NCBI RefSeq assembly: GCF_963678165.1
Contig: NZ_OY782755.1
Location: 558,001-622,000, forward strand
DNA: 64,000 nucleotides
Source: an uncultured Acetobacteroides sp.
GTDB lineage: Bacteria; Bacteroidota; Bacteroidia; Bacteroidales; ZOR0009
Direction of reading: 5' to 3'
The stretch's first letter is position 1. Every line of letters begins with the position of its first letter. The position numbers were made by a program, and so were the translations under genes. Below the pieces are notes generated by a model. It saw only the letters and a list, made by a program, of their open reading frames with translations, was not told the origin of the DNA and ran no database searches. Positions 26,118-35,853 of the stretch are shown piece after piece.

Positions 26118-27050
26118 CTAAGCTGCCGCATTCGTTTTTCTGGTGCGGTGCTGCCGGTATACCTTTTTTAGGGTATAGTAAAGTACAAATGCAATTGCAG
26201 CAATTAGCATTCGTAAAAGGTGGTTCTTAGCGGGTGTGGTGCTGCTCTGGCGTTCTACAAGCTTGTTTATCTCATCCATAAACCCTTCTTTCAACGTTAG
26301 GGCTGCCTCCAAATGGTTTCCCTGGTAGAAGATTACGGTTCTGTTACCATCTTGGAGCTCTAAGAGCTGCCTTTTGTCGAAAAGGATGTCGTTGGTGCCC
26401 GCAAAAAGCAGCATGGGAATAGCTAGATTCTTTAGATCTTCGCTGTAGGTGCTACTTCCTGGAGGCAGCTTGATATTTCGTTTTGTGCTTTTGCGAATTC
26501 GCTCGACAGTATAGTTGAGATCTAGTACGAAGGAGTCTCCAGCAATAAAGCTTATGCCGTTGCGGGCATCAGAGGCTAACGCTGTGGCTATAATGGTCCC
26601 CATCGAAAAGGAAAGAATTCCAATGCTCCTGCAACAATGCATGTCCTTGAACGAGATTAGAGCCGCTTTTGCATCAACAGCAAATTGATTGTAGAAAAGC
26701 ATATCTGCATCAAAACTGAAGCGGTCGCTCCCTCCAAAACCTCGGTAGTCGAACATCATAACCGGGTAACCATTGTCGGCAAGCATTAGCCCATAGCCCA
26801 GCCAGTCCTGAATGTTCCCAGCATCTCCGTAGCAGATTAAGAATCCCACCTCCTTCGGTTTAGCAGTAGGAGCGATAGCTGCGGTAAGTATGCTTACGCT
26901 ATCAGGAGTTTGTATCTGCCTAAATGTTACGTTGGGGTGTGCTTTTACAATGCCCTGGATGTCAATATTACGGTTTGGCTTTAGCGAGAAGCCGCATATT
27001 GGTAGCAAGCTTACGGCTAAAGCGAGTATGGCTATTCTTGTTGCTCTCAT
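26118..27050 (-). CDS. membrane-anchored alpha/beta hydrolase
   Basis: 310 residues: an N-terminal signal or anchor (1-20), an alpha/beta hydrolase core, and a C-terminal membrane segment (about 282-300) followed by a basic tail. The core has DYRGFGGSD near residue 101, nucleophile S149 in SFSMG (the usual first Gly of GxSxG is Ser), and a candidate His in GNHLEA. The topology places the enzyme at the inner membrane facing the periplasm. It is part of the CPBP/envelope-protein cluster. Substrate unknown. Confidence 0.8.
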   Translation of the reverse strand: MRATRIAILALAVSLLPICGFSLKPNRNIDIQGIVKAHPNVTFRQIQTPDSVSILTAAIAPTAKPKEVGFLICYGDAGNIQDWLGYGLMLADNGYPVMMFDYRGFGGSDRFSFDADMLFYNQFAVDAKAALISFKDMHCCRSIGILSFSMGTIIATALASDARNGISFIAGDSFVLDLNYTVERIRKSTKRNIKLPPGSSTYSEDLKNLAIPMLLFAGTNDILFDKRQLLELQDGNRTVIFYQGNHLEAALTLKEGFMDEINKLVERQSSTTPAKNHLLRMLIAAIAFVLYYTLKKVYRQHRTRKTNAAA

Positions 27051-27364
27051 ACATCAATGTTTTATCTAAAATAGCACTTCGTTGTTATGGAAATAGAAAA
27101 CGACTACCCGTATATAAGGTTGCGCATATTCTTAGTTGGTCGTCGCTCTATTAAGTTTCATTAACCCGGTATATTTGTAGTATCGCCGAGGTTATGAAGG
27201 AATCTCTGACTGCACTAAAAGCAGAAGAAACAGCAGGAGCAGGCTTAGGTGCATCCTTTACTACGGCTTTGCTGTCTTTTGCTACTTTCAGCTGCGGTCA
27301 GGATTTCGATTTTTTGCAAAGACGGAGTCGAAGACTTTGCTGAGCATCATGCACTGGATTTTGT
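27051..27364. other. 314-base gap within the CPBP cluster, with a possible small ORF
   Basis: All neighbours point left. On the plus strand, ATG at 27194 opens a 49-codon frame (27194-27343) with a hydrophobic middle (LGASFTTALLSFATFSCG) and a TATATTTG -7-like box at 27170-27177. On the minus strand there is a 20-codon ORF followed, after a frame change, by an Ala/Pro/Lys-rich frame without a start, which could be a decayed gene. I cannot decide between a small peptide gene, a remnant and non-coding DNA. Confidence 0.3.
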
Positions 27365-28813
27365 CTACGGCATGCTGGTTTGTTTTATCGCTTTTGCCTT
27401 CCCCATCCTCTCGGGTATTAACCCATAAATTGAATCATCGTAAGGTATTTGTACCTGATCGTTCCAATCGTCAGCGTTGTAGGGTAGCTGAACCTTTTCT
27501 AGTATATCCGATGAGATGAAGCGGTGCTCCTTGGGTATTGACTTTATCCTCTTTGTTTTTACGTCGGTAACAATAAGTGTGGCTACGCTATACGGCATGA
27601 TGTATTTTTCTGTTGTGTCGTGACGTTCGCGCCCTATTTCGGGGCGGATGGAGACGATAACCTTGGGGAAGTACTTATCACCCACTTTTTGGTAGCGGAT
27701 ATAATCCGAATAGTAGTATTGATCACAAGAATTGTTTTCGTCTTCGTATCCTACAATGGCAAAATCTGCCTTATTCACGTATATCACCTCCTTTAGCGTT
27801 TTCGATTCTAACCCTTTTCTTTTTGGATTATTCCTACTCCTATTATAACGGTTATATAGCGTGTCGACTGCAGCCTTAGGGGCATCTTTCGAGAATTGGC
27901 GCTTAAAATCATCGTAGCTGGTTTGTGGAAGCGTCTCCATCTTCTTCTGGGTGAGAATCTTCTCTTTTTGGATGTCGAATGTTATCTTATAGCACATCAT
28001 GCTATCAAGCTCCACAACTCCATCAAGGTTATAGCATCCATTAAGGTAGGCATTATTGCTAAAAGGGCTGATCGAGAGTACTCCATTTCCATTTATAAAC
28101 CGAACGACATCCTTCGTATAGGTTCTATAGAGGCTATTGAAGTGAGTTTGTCCTGTAAAAACTTTCATAAAGAAAGTAGTAACCATGCTATCTACTTCAA
28201 ATTGTCTGTTTAGGTAGTTTGCACCTCTTCGCAGCTTTATAATTTGCATGTCAACCGACGAATCGGGAGGCGTAAGCATCCCCTTGTCCTGTATTCGTAC
28301 CTCGTAATCGTTTAGGTTAAGGTATGGATCTTCCCTCCAAGGATGAAAGGCGTGCTCCCTAAAAAAAGCGGTAAGCTCGAACCTGCTGGTCGAGTAATTC
28401 CTATAGAATCGTCGCACTGCCTTCTTCAATATTTTTTCGGCGGTAAGCCTAGAGCTTCGCACCACCACTTCGCCAATTTCCATCGTATTTTCAGATAGGA
28501 GAATCTTAATTTTTGGCTGCTTACCTATTTCTGATACTGGTACGATATATGTCTTATAGCCCACGCAGCTAAACGAAAGCTTGCCATCGGCATAGCCGGG
28601 AGGGATGCTTAGGTAGAAACCTCCGCCTTCGTTGCTAATGGTTCCGAGGTTGGAACTCATTAGCCCAATGCTCGCGTATGGTATTGGCTTTCTTGTATTC
28701 TCGTCGAGAATTTTGCCGGTAATAACAATGCTACCCTGCTGCGCGTTTACGCTAAAAGCCCCTAATACAAAACTTATGATGATTAGGATTCGTAGATTGT
28801 AGGTCGCTTTCAT
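27365..28813 (-). CDS. carboxypeptidase-regulatory-like envelope protein, 482 aa
   Basis: Signal peptide 1-24, then a CarboxypepD_reg-like domain (about residues 28-115) with NTRKPIPYASIGLMSSNLG and LSFSCVGYKTY. Next comes the VVVRSS...AEKILKKAVRRFYRNY segment that in DUF5686-like proteins links the plug-like domain to the rest. No C-terminal barrel is evident, so it may be periplasmic or surface-attached. It follows the CPBP genes on the same strand with a 48-base gap. Function unknown. Confidence 0.75.
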   Translation of the reverse strand: MKATYNLRILIIISFVLGAFSVNAQQGSIVITGKILDENTRKPIPYASIGLMSSNLGTISNEGGGFYLSIPPGYADGKLSFSCVGYKTYIVPVSEIGKQPKIKILLSENTMEIGEVVVRSSRLTAEKILKKAVRRFYRNYSTSRFELTAFFREHAFHPWREDPYLNLNDYEVRIQDKGMLTPPDSSVDMQIIKLRRGANYLNRQFEVDSMVTTFFMKVFTGQTHFNSLYRTYTKDVVRFINGNGVLSISPFSNNAYLNGCYNLDGVVELDSMMCYKITFDIQKEKILTQKKMETLPQTSYDDFKRQFSKDAPKAAVDTLYNRYNRSRNNPKRKGLESKTLKEVIYVNKADFAIVGYEDENNSCDQYYYSDYIRYQKVGDKYFPKVIVSIRPEIGRERHDTTEKYIMPYSVATLIVTDVKTKRIKSIPKEHRFISSDILEKVQLPYNADDWNDQVQIPYDDSIYGLIPERMGKAKAIKQTSMP

Positions 28814-28861
28814 CTCTCTTTATTTTATGTGACACCTAACATTTGTTGGGTAGATTATTAG

Positions 28862-29563
28862 TCAATTATTTATAAATCGAATAAGCATATACGAATTTAG
28901 TGTGACGTGTAGGGCTAATCCATAAATGAATCCAGCACGAATCCTTACATAGTAAAAGATATATGCTCCTGTCAGGATACTTCCAATGGAGAAGATGTAG
29001 CTTCCTAGGCGGGTAATGTCGAAATCGCCGTAATTTGCGATATGCAGTAGGGCAAAAAATAGTGCCATTACATGGAGCAGGAGTATGCCATACCGCTGCT
29101 TAACCCCATCCAGCTGTTCCTGCCTAATGCTTTTGCAGGCAAGGAGTATGAGGCTTGCTATTAGGGCTCCACCACCAATATAAAGATACCCTTTGCCAAA
29201 GAAGAGCGAAATCATTAATGCTAGAATAGGTAGTCCAGTTAAAACATGCCTACGCTTAAAGGAAAAAGAAAGCCGAAAGGCTGCTTCTTCTAGAAGTGGT
29301 CCTATCAGGCAGCCAAGTACTAGCAATCCAGCAGTCCCATACTTCGCAATCATAAAGTTAAGATTACCCTTAATGTATAGATCTGTCATCGAATTGCTGT
29401 AATCGTTGGTAAAGTGAATATAGAGCATTCGCAGAGCAGCAATAGCCAGCAGCAGCACAATAAGTACACCTAACGAGATGAATGTAAATCGTACTTTATT
29501 ACGCCAACCGTCTACCATAGGCTTGTCGTATGGCGATAGAAGAAAGCAGAAGAATTCTTTCAT
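28862..29563 (-). CDS. CPBP family intramembrane protease (Abi/CAAX-like), 233 aa
   Basis: Several membrane segments with all three CPBP motifs: E92-E93...R97 (EEAAFR), H174 (FFALLH) and H219-xxx-N223 (HVTLN). These residues form the glutamate-type intramembrane endopeptidase site. In Gram-positive bacteria relatives take part in bacteriocin self-immunity or peptide maturation; in eukaryotes they trim CAAX proteins. The substrate here is unknown. It lies in tandem with a second CPBP gene (29682) and a degenerate one (30434). Confidence 0.85.
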   Translation of the reverse strand: MKEFFCFLLSPYDKPMVDGWRNKVRFTFISLGVLIVLLLAIAALRMLYIHFTNDYSNSMTDLYIKGNLNFMIAKYGTAGLLVLGCLIGPLLEEAAFRLSFSFKRRHVLTGLPILALMISLFFGKGYLYIGGGALIASLILLACKSIRQEQLDGVKQRYGILLLHVMALFFALLHIANYGDFDITRLGSYIFSIGSILTGAYIFYYVRIRAGFIYGLALHVTLNSYMLIRFINN

Positions 29564-29681
29564 TGAAGAATATATTTTTGCTGTTGATAAGAGATTATTA
29601 TTTCAAGAAAATATTTTGCCTCTAAGCTTAATGCCTAGGTTTAGAATTAGGAATGGCGATTCTAAACCCTGATAATCTATT

Positions 29682-30437
29682 TTAAAGCCACTCCTCTTTT
29701 TTCGCAAACGCCAGCTGCGCCCTCTTTAAGATAAATGGCAGGGCAATAAGCGATATGGCGAGCAGCGAAAGGGCGAGCGTATTATTGTTGAACTTCCACT
29801 CTTCTCCTAAGTATACTGCACCCAAAATTACCACAGCATTATTAGTAAAGTGAAGGATTATTCCAGGAATTATGCTTCCAGTTTTGTAGTAGAGCCAGCC
29901 AAAGAGTAACCCTAGTACAAATGCTACCGGTATTTGTGCTGGGTTAAAGTGTATAATCCCAAAAATAAGCGCTGAGATAAGTATCGCCTTTATTGGGCGG
30001 TATTCCTCGAGCAGCAGCTTGGTTATCATTCCCCTAAAGATGATTTCCTCAGCAATTGGAGCCACTATCACCATAGCAATTATTGTTGAAGGAGATCTAA
30101 AGTCGATGTTCATCCAATTAAAGAGATCGGGAAGGGAAACATACTCATCAAAAATGCCAATTAGGATAAAAAGGAGCAGGAACAAGATGAAGGTATAGCT
30201 TGCCTGAATTCCAGATAGGTTGTACGAGAAATCGCTACGCCGCATATACCCCTTGCGGTAGCCGTAGTAAATGGTTATTGCAGAGGCAATGGCAATTCCC
30301 AAGGTTGTTGTTATGTCGCTAATCTGATTTTTGGGGAATCCGGTAAACTCAAAGATAAAGCCAAACATTCCCAAAGCCATGCTTATCCCAAGTGAGATAA
30401 GAATGTAAAATGCGAGTAGTACAATAGTTCTGTTCAT
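29682..30437 (-). CDS. CPBP family intramembrane protease, 251 aa
   Basis: Motifs are complete: E130-E131...R135 (EEIIFRG), H163 (FGIIHFN) and H196-xxx-N200 (HFTNN). About seven membrane segments. Its start overlaps the stop of the upstream 175-residue gene by 4 bases, so the two are translationally coupled. The N-terminus MNRTI matches that of the upstream gene, which hints at a duplication. A 10-bp hairpin (GGTTTAGAAT with its complement, 29638-29668) lies downstream without a T-run. Confidence 0.88.
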   Translation of the reverse strand: MNRTIVLLAFYILISLGISMALGMFGFIFEFTGFPKNQISDITTTLGIAIASAITIYYGYRKGYMRRSDFSYNLSGIQASYTFILFLLLFILIGIFDEYVSLPDLFNWMNIDFRSPSTIIAMVIVAPIAEEIIFRGMITKLLLEEYRPIKAILISALIFGIIHFNPAQIPVAFVLGLLFGWLYYKTGSIIPGIILHFTNNAVVILGAVYLGEEWKFNNNTLALSLLAISLIALPFILKRAQLAFAKKEEWL

Positions 30438-30961
30438 AGTAAGTTCTTGATTAATGGTAAAATAAAAGAGCTTTGTATGTTAAAGTCGAAGAATATGCTG
30501 AGAAAGATCATCAGGTTACGAATGAGGTATACCATTACAATGGCGCAAAATGCCATTTTTGAGCCATGCTTTTGGTAGCCCAAGTAGCATAGCGCAAACG
30601 TTATTCCCATTAGCAGCGAGTTGATAATATGCCAAGGCGTTGTATACGTTGCTAAAGCAAATACTAAAGCCGAAAAGGTGATCGTTCGGATGTTCTTATG
30701 CCTAGTATAGCTTTTAAAAAGAATGAAGGGAAGTCGTTGAAACATTAGCGCAAATAGAAGAGGGGCTACTATGCAAATAAGCAGGAATACTAGCAGAGGT
30801 GCGTGGCTGGTATATTCCGTCCAATTACCCTGAAGGTAATCTTGGGGAGCATGAGGCAGACCTGCACCTATTGAAAACAGCAGGAAGAACCCCACATACA
30901 GGATAAATGGCAGTTGTTGGATGCGAATTACGCATCTGCCGATAGTGCGGTTCATACGCAA
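30434..30961 (-). CDS. degenerate CPBP-like membrane protein, 175 aa
   Basis: About five membrane segments. The region APLLFALMFQRLPF (about residues 66-79) aligns with the motif-1 region of its neighbour (GPLLEEAAFRLSF), but the catalytic Glu pair is Phe-Ala. The motif-2 position (FALATYTTPW) has Thr in place of His, and the motif-3 His is missing. I infer an inactive CPBP homologue, perhaps a partner or regulator of the active one to which it is coupled by overlap. Start is either MRMNRTI (30961) or MNRTI (30955). It could also be an unrelated membrane protein. Confidence 0.7.
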   Translation of the reverse strand: MRMNRTIGRCVIRIQQLPFILYVGFFLLFSIGAGLPHAPQDYLQGNWTEYTSHAPLLVFLLICIVAPLLFALMFQRLPFILFKSYTRHKNIRTITFSALVFALATYTTPWHIINSLLMGITFALCYLGYQKHGSKMAFCAIVMVYLIRNLMIFLSIFFDFNIQSSFILPLIKNLL

Positions 30962-31073
30962 AGGTTTAAAGCAATCTATTGATATGATAATTATTCCTAT
31001 AAAGATTTCAACCCCATTGCAAGGGGAGGATCTTGGCCCTAAAAGTAGTTTTTTTTACGCGTCATTGTCCTCC

Positions 31074-31114
31074 AAAATAGAAAAAGCCCCGCAAATGCGA
31101 GGCTTTTCTATTTT
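31074..31114. terminator. bidirectional terminator after frdB
   Basis: AAAATAGAAAAGCC-type arms are complementary over about 15 bp around a GCAAATGC loop, with A- and T-rich flanks on both sides. It terminates the frdCAB transcript on the minus strand. Confidence 0.88.
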
Positions 31115-31130
31115 GATGTTATACGAATGC

Positions 31131-31886
31131 TTACTCAGCAAGCTTAGCGCAAAGGAATTCGCGGTTTAGGCGAGCGATGTGCGAAATAGAGATGCCCTTT
31201 GGACATTCAGCTTCGCAAGCACCAGTGTTGGTACAGCCACCAAAACCTAGCTCATCCATTTTAGCAACCATTGCCTTTGCACGACGAGCGCCTTCAACCT
31301 TTCCTTGAGGAAGAAGTGCTAGCGACGATACGCGAGCCGATACGAATAGCATTGCAGAGCCATTCTTGCAGGTTGCAACGCAAGCACCGCAACCAATACA
31401 GCTAGCTGCATCCATACTCTCGTCTGCTTTCTCCTTGCTAATTGGAATTGCGTTACCATCAGGAATACCTCCTGTGTTTACGGTAACGAAACCACCAGCT
31501 TGAAGAATCTGATCGAAAGCTTGACGGTTTACAACAAGGTCCTTAATTACAGGGAAGGCAGCCGAACGCCAAGGCTCGATGGTAATGGTATCGCCATCCT
31601 TGAACTTACGCATGTGAAGCTGGCAGGTGGTGATATCATCGTCTGGTCCGTGAGCGCGGCCATCGATATAAAGCGAGCACATGCCGCAAATACCTTCGCG
31701 ACAGTCGTGATCGAATGCGAAAGGCTCTTTACCTTCGTGAATAAGGTTGTTGTTAACGATATCCAACATCTCTAAAAACGAGCTTTCGGTTGAAATGTCG
31801 TTTACCTTATATGTTTCAAATCCTCCATTGCTTTTAGCATCGGCTTGGCGCCATACCTTAAGCGTAAGATTTAGCTTGTTTTCCAT
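31131..31886 (-). CDS. fumarate reductase/succinate dehydrogenase iron-sulfur subunit
   Basis: 251 residues. The [2Fe-2S] ligands are C62, C67, C70 and C88. The [4Fe-4S] and [3Fe-4S] ligands come from C163, C166, C169 and C173, with C218, C224 and C228. It passes electrons between the flavoprotein FrdA and the diheme membrane subunit FrdC. It is the last gene of frdCAB, 16 bases after frdA. Sequence alone cannot tell whether the complex runs as succinate dehydrogenase or fumarate reductase; in anaerobic Bacteroidota fumarate reduction is usual. Confidence 0.96.
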   Translation of the reverse strand: MENKLNLTLKVWRQADAKSNGGFETYKVNDISTESSFLEMLDIVNNNLIHEGKEPFAFDHDCREGICGMCSLYIDGRAHGPDDDITTCQLHMRKFKDGDTITIEPWRSAAFPVIKDLVVNRQAFDQILQAGGFVTVNTGGIPDGNAIPISKEKADESMDAASCIGCGACVATCKNGSAMLFVSARVSSLALLPQGKVEGARRAKAMVAKMDELGFGGCTNTGACEAECPKGISISHIARLNREFLCAKLAE

Positions 31887-31902
31887 AATTGTTCTCCTCC
31901 GA

Positions 31903-33846
31903 TTACTCTTTATAGTTACGTTGAGCCACCTTGATAAACTCGAAGTTTAGTGGTTCTTTATTTAGCTCAGGCTTTTGACCTTCGCCCTTGTACTCCCAGC
32001 ATGCAACGTAGGTGTACTCTTCATCGTTACGTTTTGCTTCGCCCTCTTCGGTTTGGAACTCTTCGCGGAAGTGTCCACCACACGATTCGTTGCGGTTGTA
32101 ACCATCGTAAGCCATTACCTCGCCCATTTCTAGGAAGTCGGCAACGCGTAGAGCCTTTTCGATTTCTGGGTTAAACGAGTTGTTGGTTCCTGGAACGTAA
32201 ACGTTCTTCCAGAACTCTTCGCGAAGTGCCTTGATACGCTCGATGGCTTGCTCAAGACCCTTTTCGTTACGAGCCATACCAACTAGTTCCCACATGATGT
32301 GGCCTAGCTCCTTGTGTAGTTCATCAACAGTCTTCTTACCCTTAATGCTGAAGAGTTTTTCGATCTTAGCCTTAACCGCTTTCTCTGCTTCTTCGAATTC
32401 AGGGGTGTTGGTGTTGATCTTAGGAGTGGTGATTTCGTGCGATAGGTAATCACCAATGGTGTATGGAAGAACGAAATATCCATCTGCCAAGCCTTGCATA
32501 AGTGCAGAAGCACCAAGACGGTTTGCTCCGTGGTCAGAGAAGTTTGCCTCACCAATAGCGTACAATCCTGGGATGTTTGTCATCAGGTTGTAGTCGCACC
32601 AAAGACCACCCATGGTATAGTGAACTGCTGGGTAGATCATCATTGGCTCTTCGTAAGGGTTTACGTCGGTAATCTTCTCGTACATTTGGAATAGGTTACC
32701 GTAGCGAGCTTCGATGGTCTTTTGTCCTAGACGGTTGATGGCGGTAGAGAAATCGAGGAATACAGCCAACCCTGTTTCGTTAACACCGAAACCAGCATCG
32801 CAACGCTCCTTAGCAGCACGCGAAGCAACGTCACGTGGTACAAGGTTACCGAAGGCAGGGTAGCGACGCTCCAAGTAGTAGTCGCGCTCCTCTTCAGGAA
32901 TTTGCGAAGCCTTAAGTTGCTTCTTGCGGATCTTCTCTACATCTTCCTTCTTCTTTGGAACCCAAATACGACCATCGTTACGAAGCGACTCCGACATGAG
33001 GGTTAGCTTCGATTGCTGATCGCCGTGTACTGGAATACAGGTTGGGTGAATTTGGGTAAAGCAAGGGTTAGCAAACATTGCACCCTTCTTGTAAGCTTGC
33101 CAAGCTGCCGAACCGTTAGAGTTCATAGCGTTGGTAGAAAGGAAGAATACGTTTCCGTAGCCACCAGTTGCAAGAACAACTGCATGTGCTCCGTGACGCT
33201 CAATCTCTCCGGTTACGAGGTTGCGGGTAATCACCCCACGAGCCTTACCATCAACAATAACTATTTCGAGGATTTCGTGACGAACGTACGATTTGATGTT
33301 TCCGCGAGCAATACCTTTGTTAAGAGCTGCGTAAGCACCAAGAAGAAGTTGTTGTCCAGTTTGTCCTTTAGCGTAGAAGGTACGCGAAACCTGAGCACCA
33401 CCGAAAGAACGGTTGTCAAGTAGTCCGCCGTAATCGCGAGCGAATGGCACACCTTGAGCAACGCATTGGTCGATGATTGCGCCGCTCACTTCAGCCAAAC
33501 GGTAAACGTTGGCCTCACGAGCACGGTAGTCACCACCCTTAATGGTATCGTAGAACAAACGATAAACAGAGTCATTATCGTTTTGGTAGTTCTTAGCAGC
33601 GTTGATACCCCCTTGAGCAGCGATTGAGTGTGCGCGGCGTGGGCTATCAGAGATGCAGAAAGTTTTTACATTGTAGCCAAGGTCGGCTAGTGAGGCTGCT
33701 GCAGAAGCACCACCTAAACCAGTACCAACAACAATGATGTCGAGCTTTCTTTTGTTTGCGGGGCTAACCACCTTAATGGCTGCTTTATGATTTTTCCATT
33801 TCTCCGCTAATGGGCCAGCAGGAATTTTAGAATCAAACTGTTTCAT
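31903..33846 (-). CDS. fumarate reductase/succinate dehydrogenase flavoprotein subunit
   Basis: 647 residues. The N-terminal FAD-binding motif is [18 protein letters not shown] (near residue 41). The segment [16 protein letters not shown] carries the His that usually links FAD covalently. The active-site region includes [10 protein letters not shown]. The length and insertion pattern match the long FrdA of the B-type (Bacteroides, Wolinella) enzymes. It sits between frdC and frdB in the usual order. Confidence 0.97.
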   Translation of the reverse strand: MKQFDSKIPAGPLAEKWKNHKAAIKVVSPANKRKLDIIVVGTGLGGASAAASLADLGYNVKTFCISDSPRRAHSIAAQGGINAAKNYQNDNDSVYRLFYDTIKGGDYRAREANVYRLAEVSGAIIDQCVAQGVPFARDYGGLLDNRSFGGAQVSRTFYAKGQTGQQLLLGAYAALNKGIARGNIKSYVRHEILEIVIVDGKARGVITRNLVTGEIERHGAHAVVLATGGYGNVFFLSTNAMNSNGSAAWQAYKKGAMFANPCFTQIHPTCIPVHGDQQSKLTLMSESLRNDGRIWVPKKKEDVEKIRKKQLKASQIPEEERDYYLERRYPAFGNLVPRDVASRAAKERCDAGFGVNETGLAVFLDFSTAINRLGQKTIEARYGNLFQMYEKITDVNPYEEPMMIYPAVHYTMGGLWCDYNLMTNIPGLYAIGEANFSDHGANRLGASALMQGLADGYFVLPYTIGDYLSHEITTPKINTNTPEFEEAEKAVKAKIEKLFSIKGKKTVDELHKELGHIMWELVGMARNEKGLEQAIERIKALREEFWKNVYVPGTNNSFNPEIEKALRVADFLEMGEVMAYDGYNRNESCGGHFREEFQTEEGEAKRNDEEYTYVACWEYKGEGQKPELNKEPLNFEFIKVAQRNYKE

Positions 33847-33893
33847 ATCGTAATCTTTTTTCTTTTCTATTTAGAACGATTGCTCGATAGCGA

Positions 33894-34580
33894 TTAAGCA
33901 TCAAGACCTAAAAGGAAGAACAGTGGAATAATGGCGAAACCCGCAGCAACGATGGTTGCATAAACATAGGCTACTGCCTTCCAACGCTTAATCCAGATTT
34001 GGTTGTTAAGACCAACGGTTTGGAATGCGCTCCAAAAACCGTGAGTTAGGTGGAACCAAAGAGCAATCACCCAAATAACGTAGATAACAGAGTAAATTGG
34101 GTTGCGGAATAGTTCTACAACAAGGCCGTAGGCATTCTCCATCATTACGCCATCAACGTCAACCTCAGCCAAAAGTGGCGATCCGGTAAACTTGATCTTT
34201 ACAAAGAAGTTGGCAAGGTGAATAGCCAAAAAGCCAAGTACGATAACGCCAAGAATGAACATATTGCGCGAAGCAAAGGTTGCGTTACCTGATTGGTTGT
34301 TTACGGCATACTTTACTGGACGAGCCTGCATGTTGCGTAGGGTGATGGTAAAGGCCCATACAATGTGTAGCAGGAATCCAAGAGCCAAAACAGGTTCGAA
34401 AACCTTGATTATTGGATTTACAGCCATAAAGTGAGCGCCTAAGTTAAACAGCCTTCCTGTGTTGTCAAACATTAGAAGAGAGTTTACTCCGAGGTGCACC
34501 AACAGAAATACAATTAGGAACAAACCGGAAAGACTCATTACCAGTTTTTTCCCAATAGAAGAACTAAAAATGTTACTCAT
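33894..34580 (-). CDS. fumarate reductase/succinate dehydrogenase cytochrome b subunit
   Basis: 228 residues with five membrane segments. Conserved His residues in LVHLGVN, LLHIVWAF, AIHLANF and WFHLTHGFW supply the axial ligands of two b hemes. This is the single-polypeptide diheme anchor of B-type quinol:fumarate reductases, exchanging electrons with menaquinone. First gene of the operon; a matching promoter lies at 34667-34698. Confidence 0.95.
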   Translation of the reverse strand: MSNIFSSSIGKKLVMSLSGLFLIVFLLVHLGVNSLLMFDNTGRLFNLGAHFMAVNPIIKVFEPVLALGFLLHIVWAFTITLRNMQARPVKYAVNNQSGNATFASRNMFILGVIVLGFLAIHLANFFVKIKFTGSPLLAEVDVDGVMMENAYGLVVELFRNPIYSVIYVIWVIALWFHLTHGFWSAFQTVGLNNQIWIKRWKAVAYVYATIVAAGFAIIPLFFLLGLDA

Positions 34581-34666
34581 GTCGGAATTATTTGTTTTAA
34601 AAAATCTTGCAGCTTCTCACATTCTTAGCGAGTTACGTTGTCGACAACTCTCCAAATAAAGCTACG

Positions 34667-34698
34667 CAAAATTACCCTGTTGTTTATCAATTAACAAA
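34667..34698 (-). promoter_or_regulatory. promoter of frdCAB
   Basis: On the minus strand: TTTG (34695-34698), 20 bases, then TAATTTTG (34667-34674). Elements and spacing match the Bacteroidota -33/-7 consensus. The predicted leader before frdC is about 80 bases. Confidence 0.65.
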
Positions 34699-34803
34699 GG
34701 AAATCGGTGCAAAAAACGACATCGCCTAGTAAAACACCCTAATTTAAATCGATTCTAGAATAGCACAAGATGTTATTCTGTATGCCTATCCCTGTTAATG
34801 GCG

Positions 34804-34811
34804 TATATTTG
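34804..34811 (+). promoter_or_regulatory. -7 box before alpha/beta hydrolase gene
   Basis: TATATTTG matches TAnnTTTG and lies 16 bases before the start at 34828, which leaves a very short leader. No clear -33 element. Confidence 0.4.
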
Positions 34812-34827
34812 CCCAAATTTTTAGCGT

Positions 34828-35625
34828 ATGGAAAAGTTTGTGATGTTTGGTGATACGCCTCTATTTTATGTCGATGAAGGAAGAGGAACTGCTATAGTGC
34901 TGCTGCATGGTTACCTTGAATCGTCGCTTGTTTGGGATGATTTTGCGGCAAACCTTAAGCGAACGAACCGGGTTGTTCGCCTCGATCTTCCAGGGCATGG
35001 GCTTTCGGGTGAGCATGGTGATATTCACACCATGGAATTTTTGTCTGATGCTGTTCGGCATGTTCTTTCGCTGACAAATGTGAGCAAGTGTACGCTCGTT
35101 GGCCACTCGATGGGGGGCTATGTTGCGCTCGCTTTCGCTAAAAAGTATCCAGAATTGCTTAATGGCTTTGTACTTTTTCACTCAACCCCCAACCCCGATT
35201 CGGAGGAGAAGAAGGCTCTACGCAGCAAGGAAATTGAGTTGATACAAGAGGATAAACTGGAACTTATTGCCCGCACTACGGCGCCTAATGGTTTTGCACA
35301 AGATAGCCGTAAGCGCTTTGCCGACTTTATTGAAGAATGTGTGGAAATGTATAGTATGAACGAGAAGAACGGTATTATCGCGAACCTTGAAGGTATGAAG
35401 GTGCGCGAGGATATGAACGAGTTTGTTGCTTCTACATCAATTCCTCACCTGTTTGTTTTTGGGATGAAGGACTACTACATCAGCCGTGAGGTTGCTGAAG
35501 GCTTAGTGGCGAAATTCCCTAAAGCCGAAACTCTACTTCTGGAAAATTCTGGGCACATGGGATTTGTTGAAGAACCTAAAAAGTCGCTAGAAGCCATTGT
35601 GGCATTTGCCGAAAAACATGCATAA
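34828..35625 (+). CDS. alpha/beta hydrolase, 265 aa
   Basis: A cytoplasmic single-domain hydrolase. The oxyanion region is LLHGYLESS (about residues 25-33), the nucleophile is S94 in GHSMGG, and the C-terminal catalytic His lies in NSGHMGFVE (near residue 246). It resembles the small esterase/3-oxoadipate enol-lactonase-like group, but no specific substrate can be assigned. Divergent from frdCAB. Confidence 0.88.
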   Translation: MEKFVMFGDTPLFYVDEGRGTAIVLLHGYLESSLVWDDFAANLKRTNRVVRLDLPGHGLSGEHGDIHTMEFLSDAVRHVLSLTNVSKCTLVGHSMGGYVALAFAKKYPELLNGFVLFHSTPNPDSEEKKALRSKEIELIQEDKLELIARTTAPNGFAQDSRKRFADFIEECVEMYSMNEKNGIIANLEGMKVREDMNEFVASTSIPHLFVFGMKDYYISREVAEGLVAKFPKAETLLLENSGHMGFVEEPKKSLEAIVAFAEKHA

Positions 35626-35853
35626 AGTTGCATCGCTGAAGATTTGAGTGTGAAAATTCGGAAATTTTATAGTAATATATTTTAATTCTGAGAAATGTTT
35701 GTTAATTTCGCAGCACGGAATTAGTAAAACTAGTTCTTGAATTGTAATCATTTGAGGGTTTCGTTAATTGAGCATCGCTTTTTTGTTTAGCTGGGATTAA
35801 CGGAATAAGGGAATTAGAAGATTTTGGCTGTAGAAAACAAAAGTTTTAGGAAG

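Noticed and set aside
28862-30961. Bacteriocin immunity locus
   Set aside because: CPBP proteins can act in immunity, but no bacteriocin precursor, ABC exporter or modification gene is visible, so the label is not supported.
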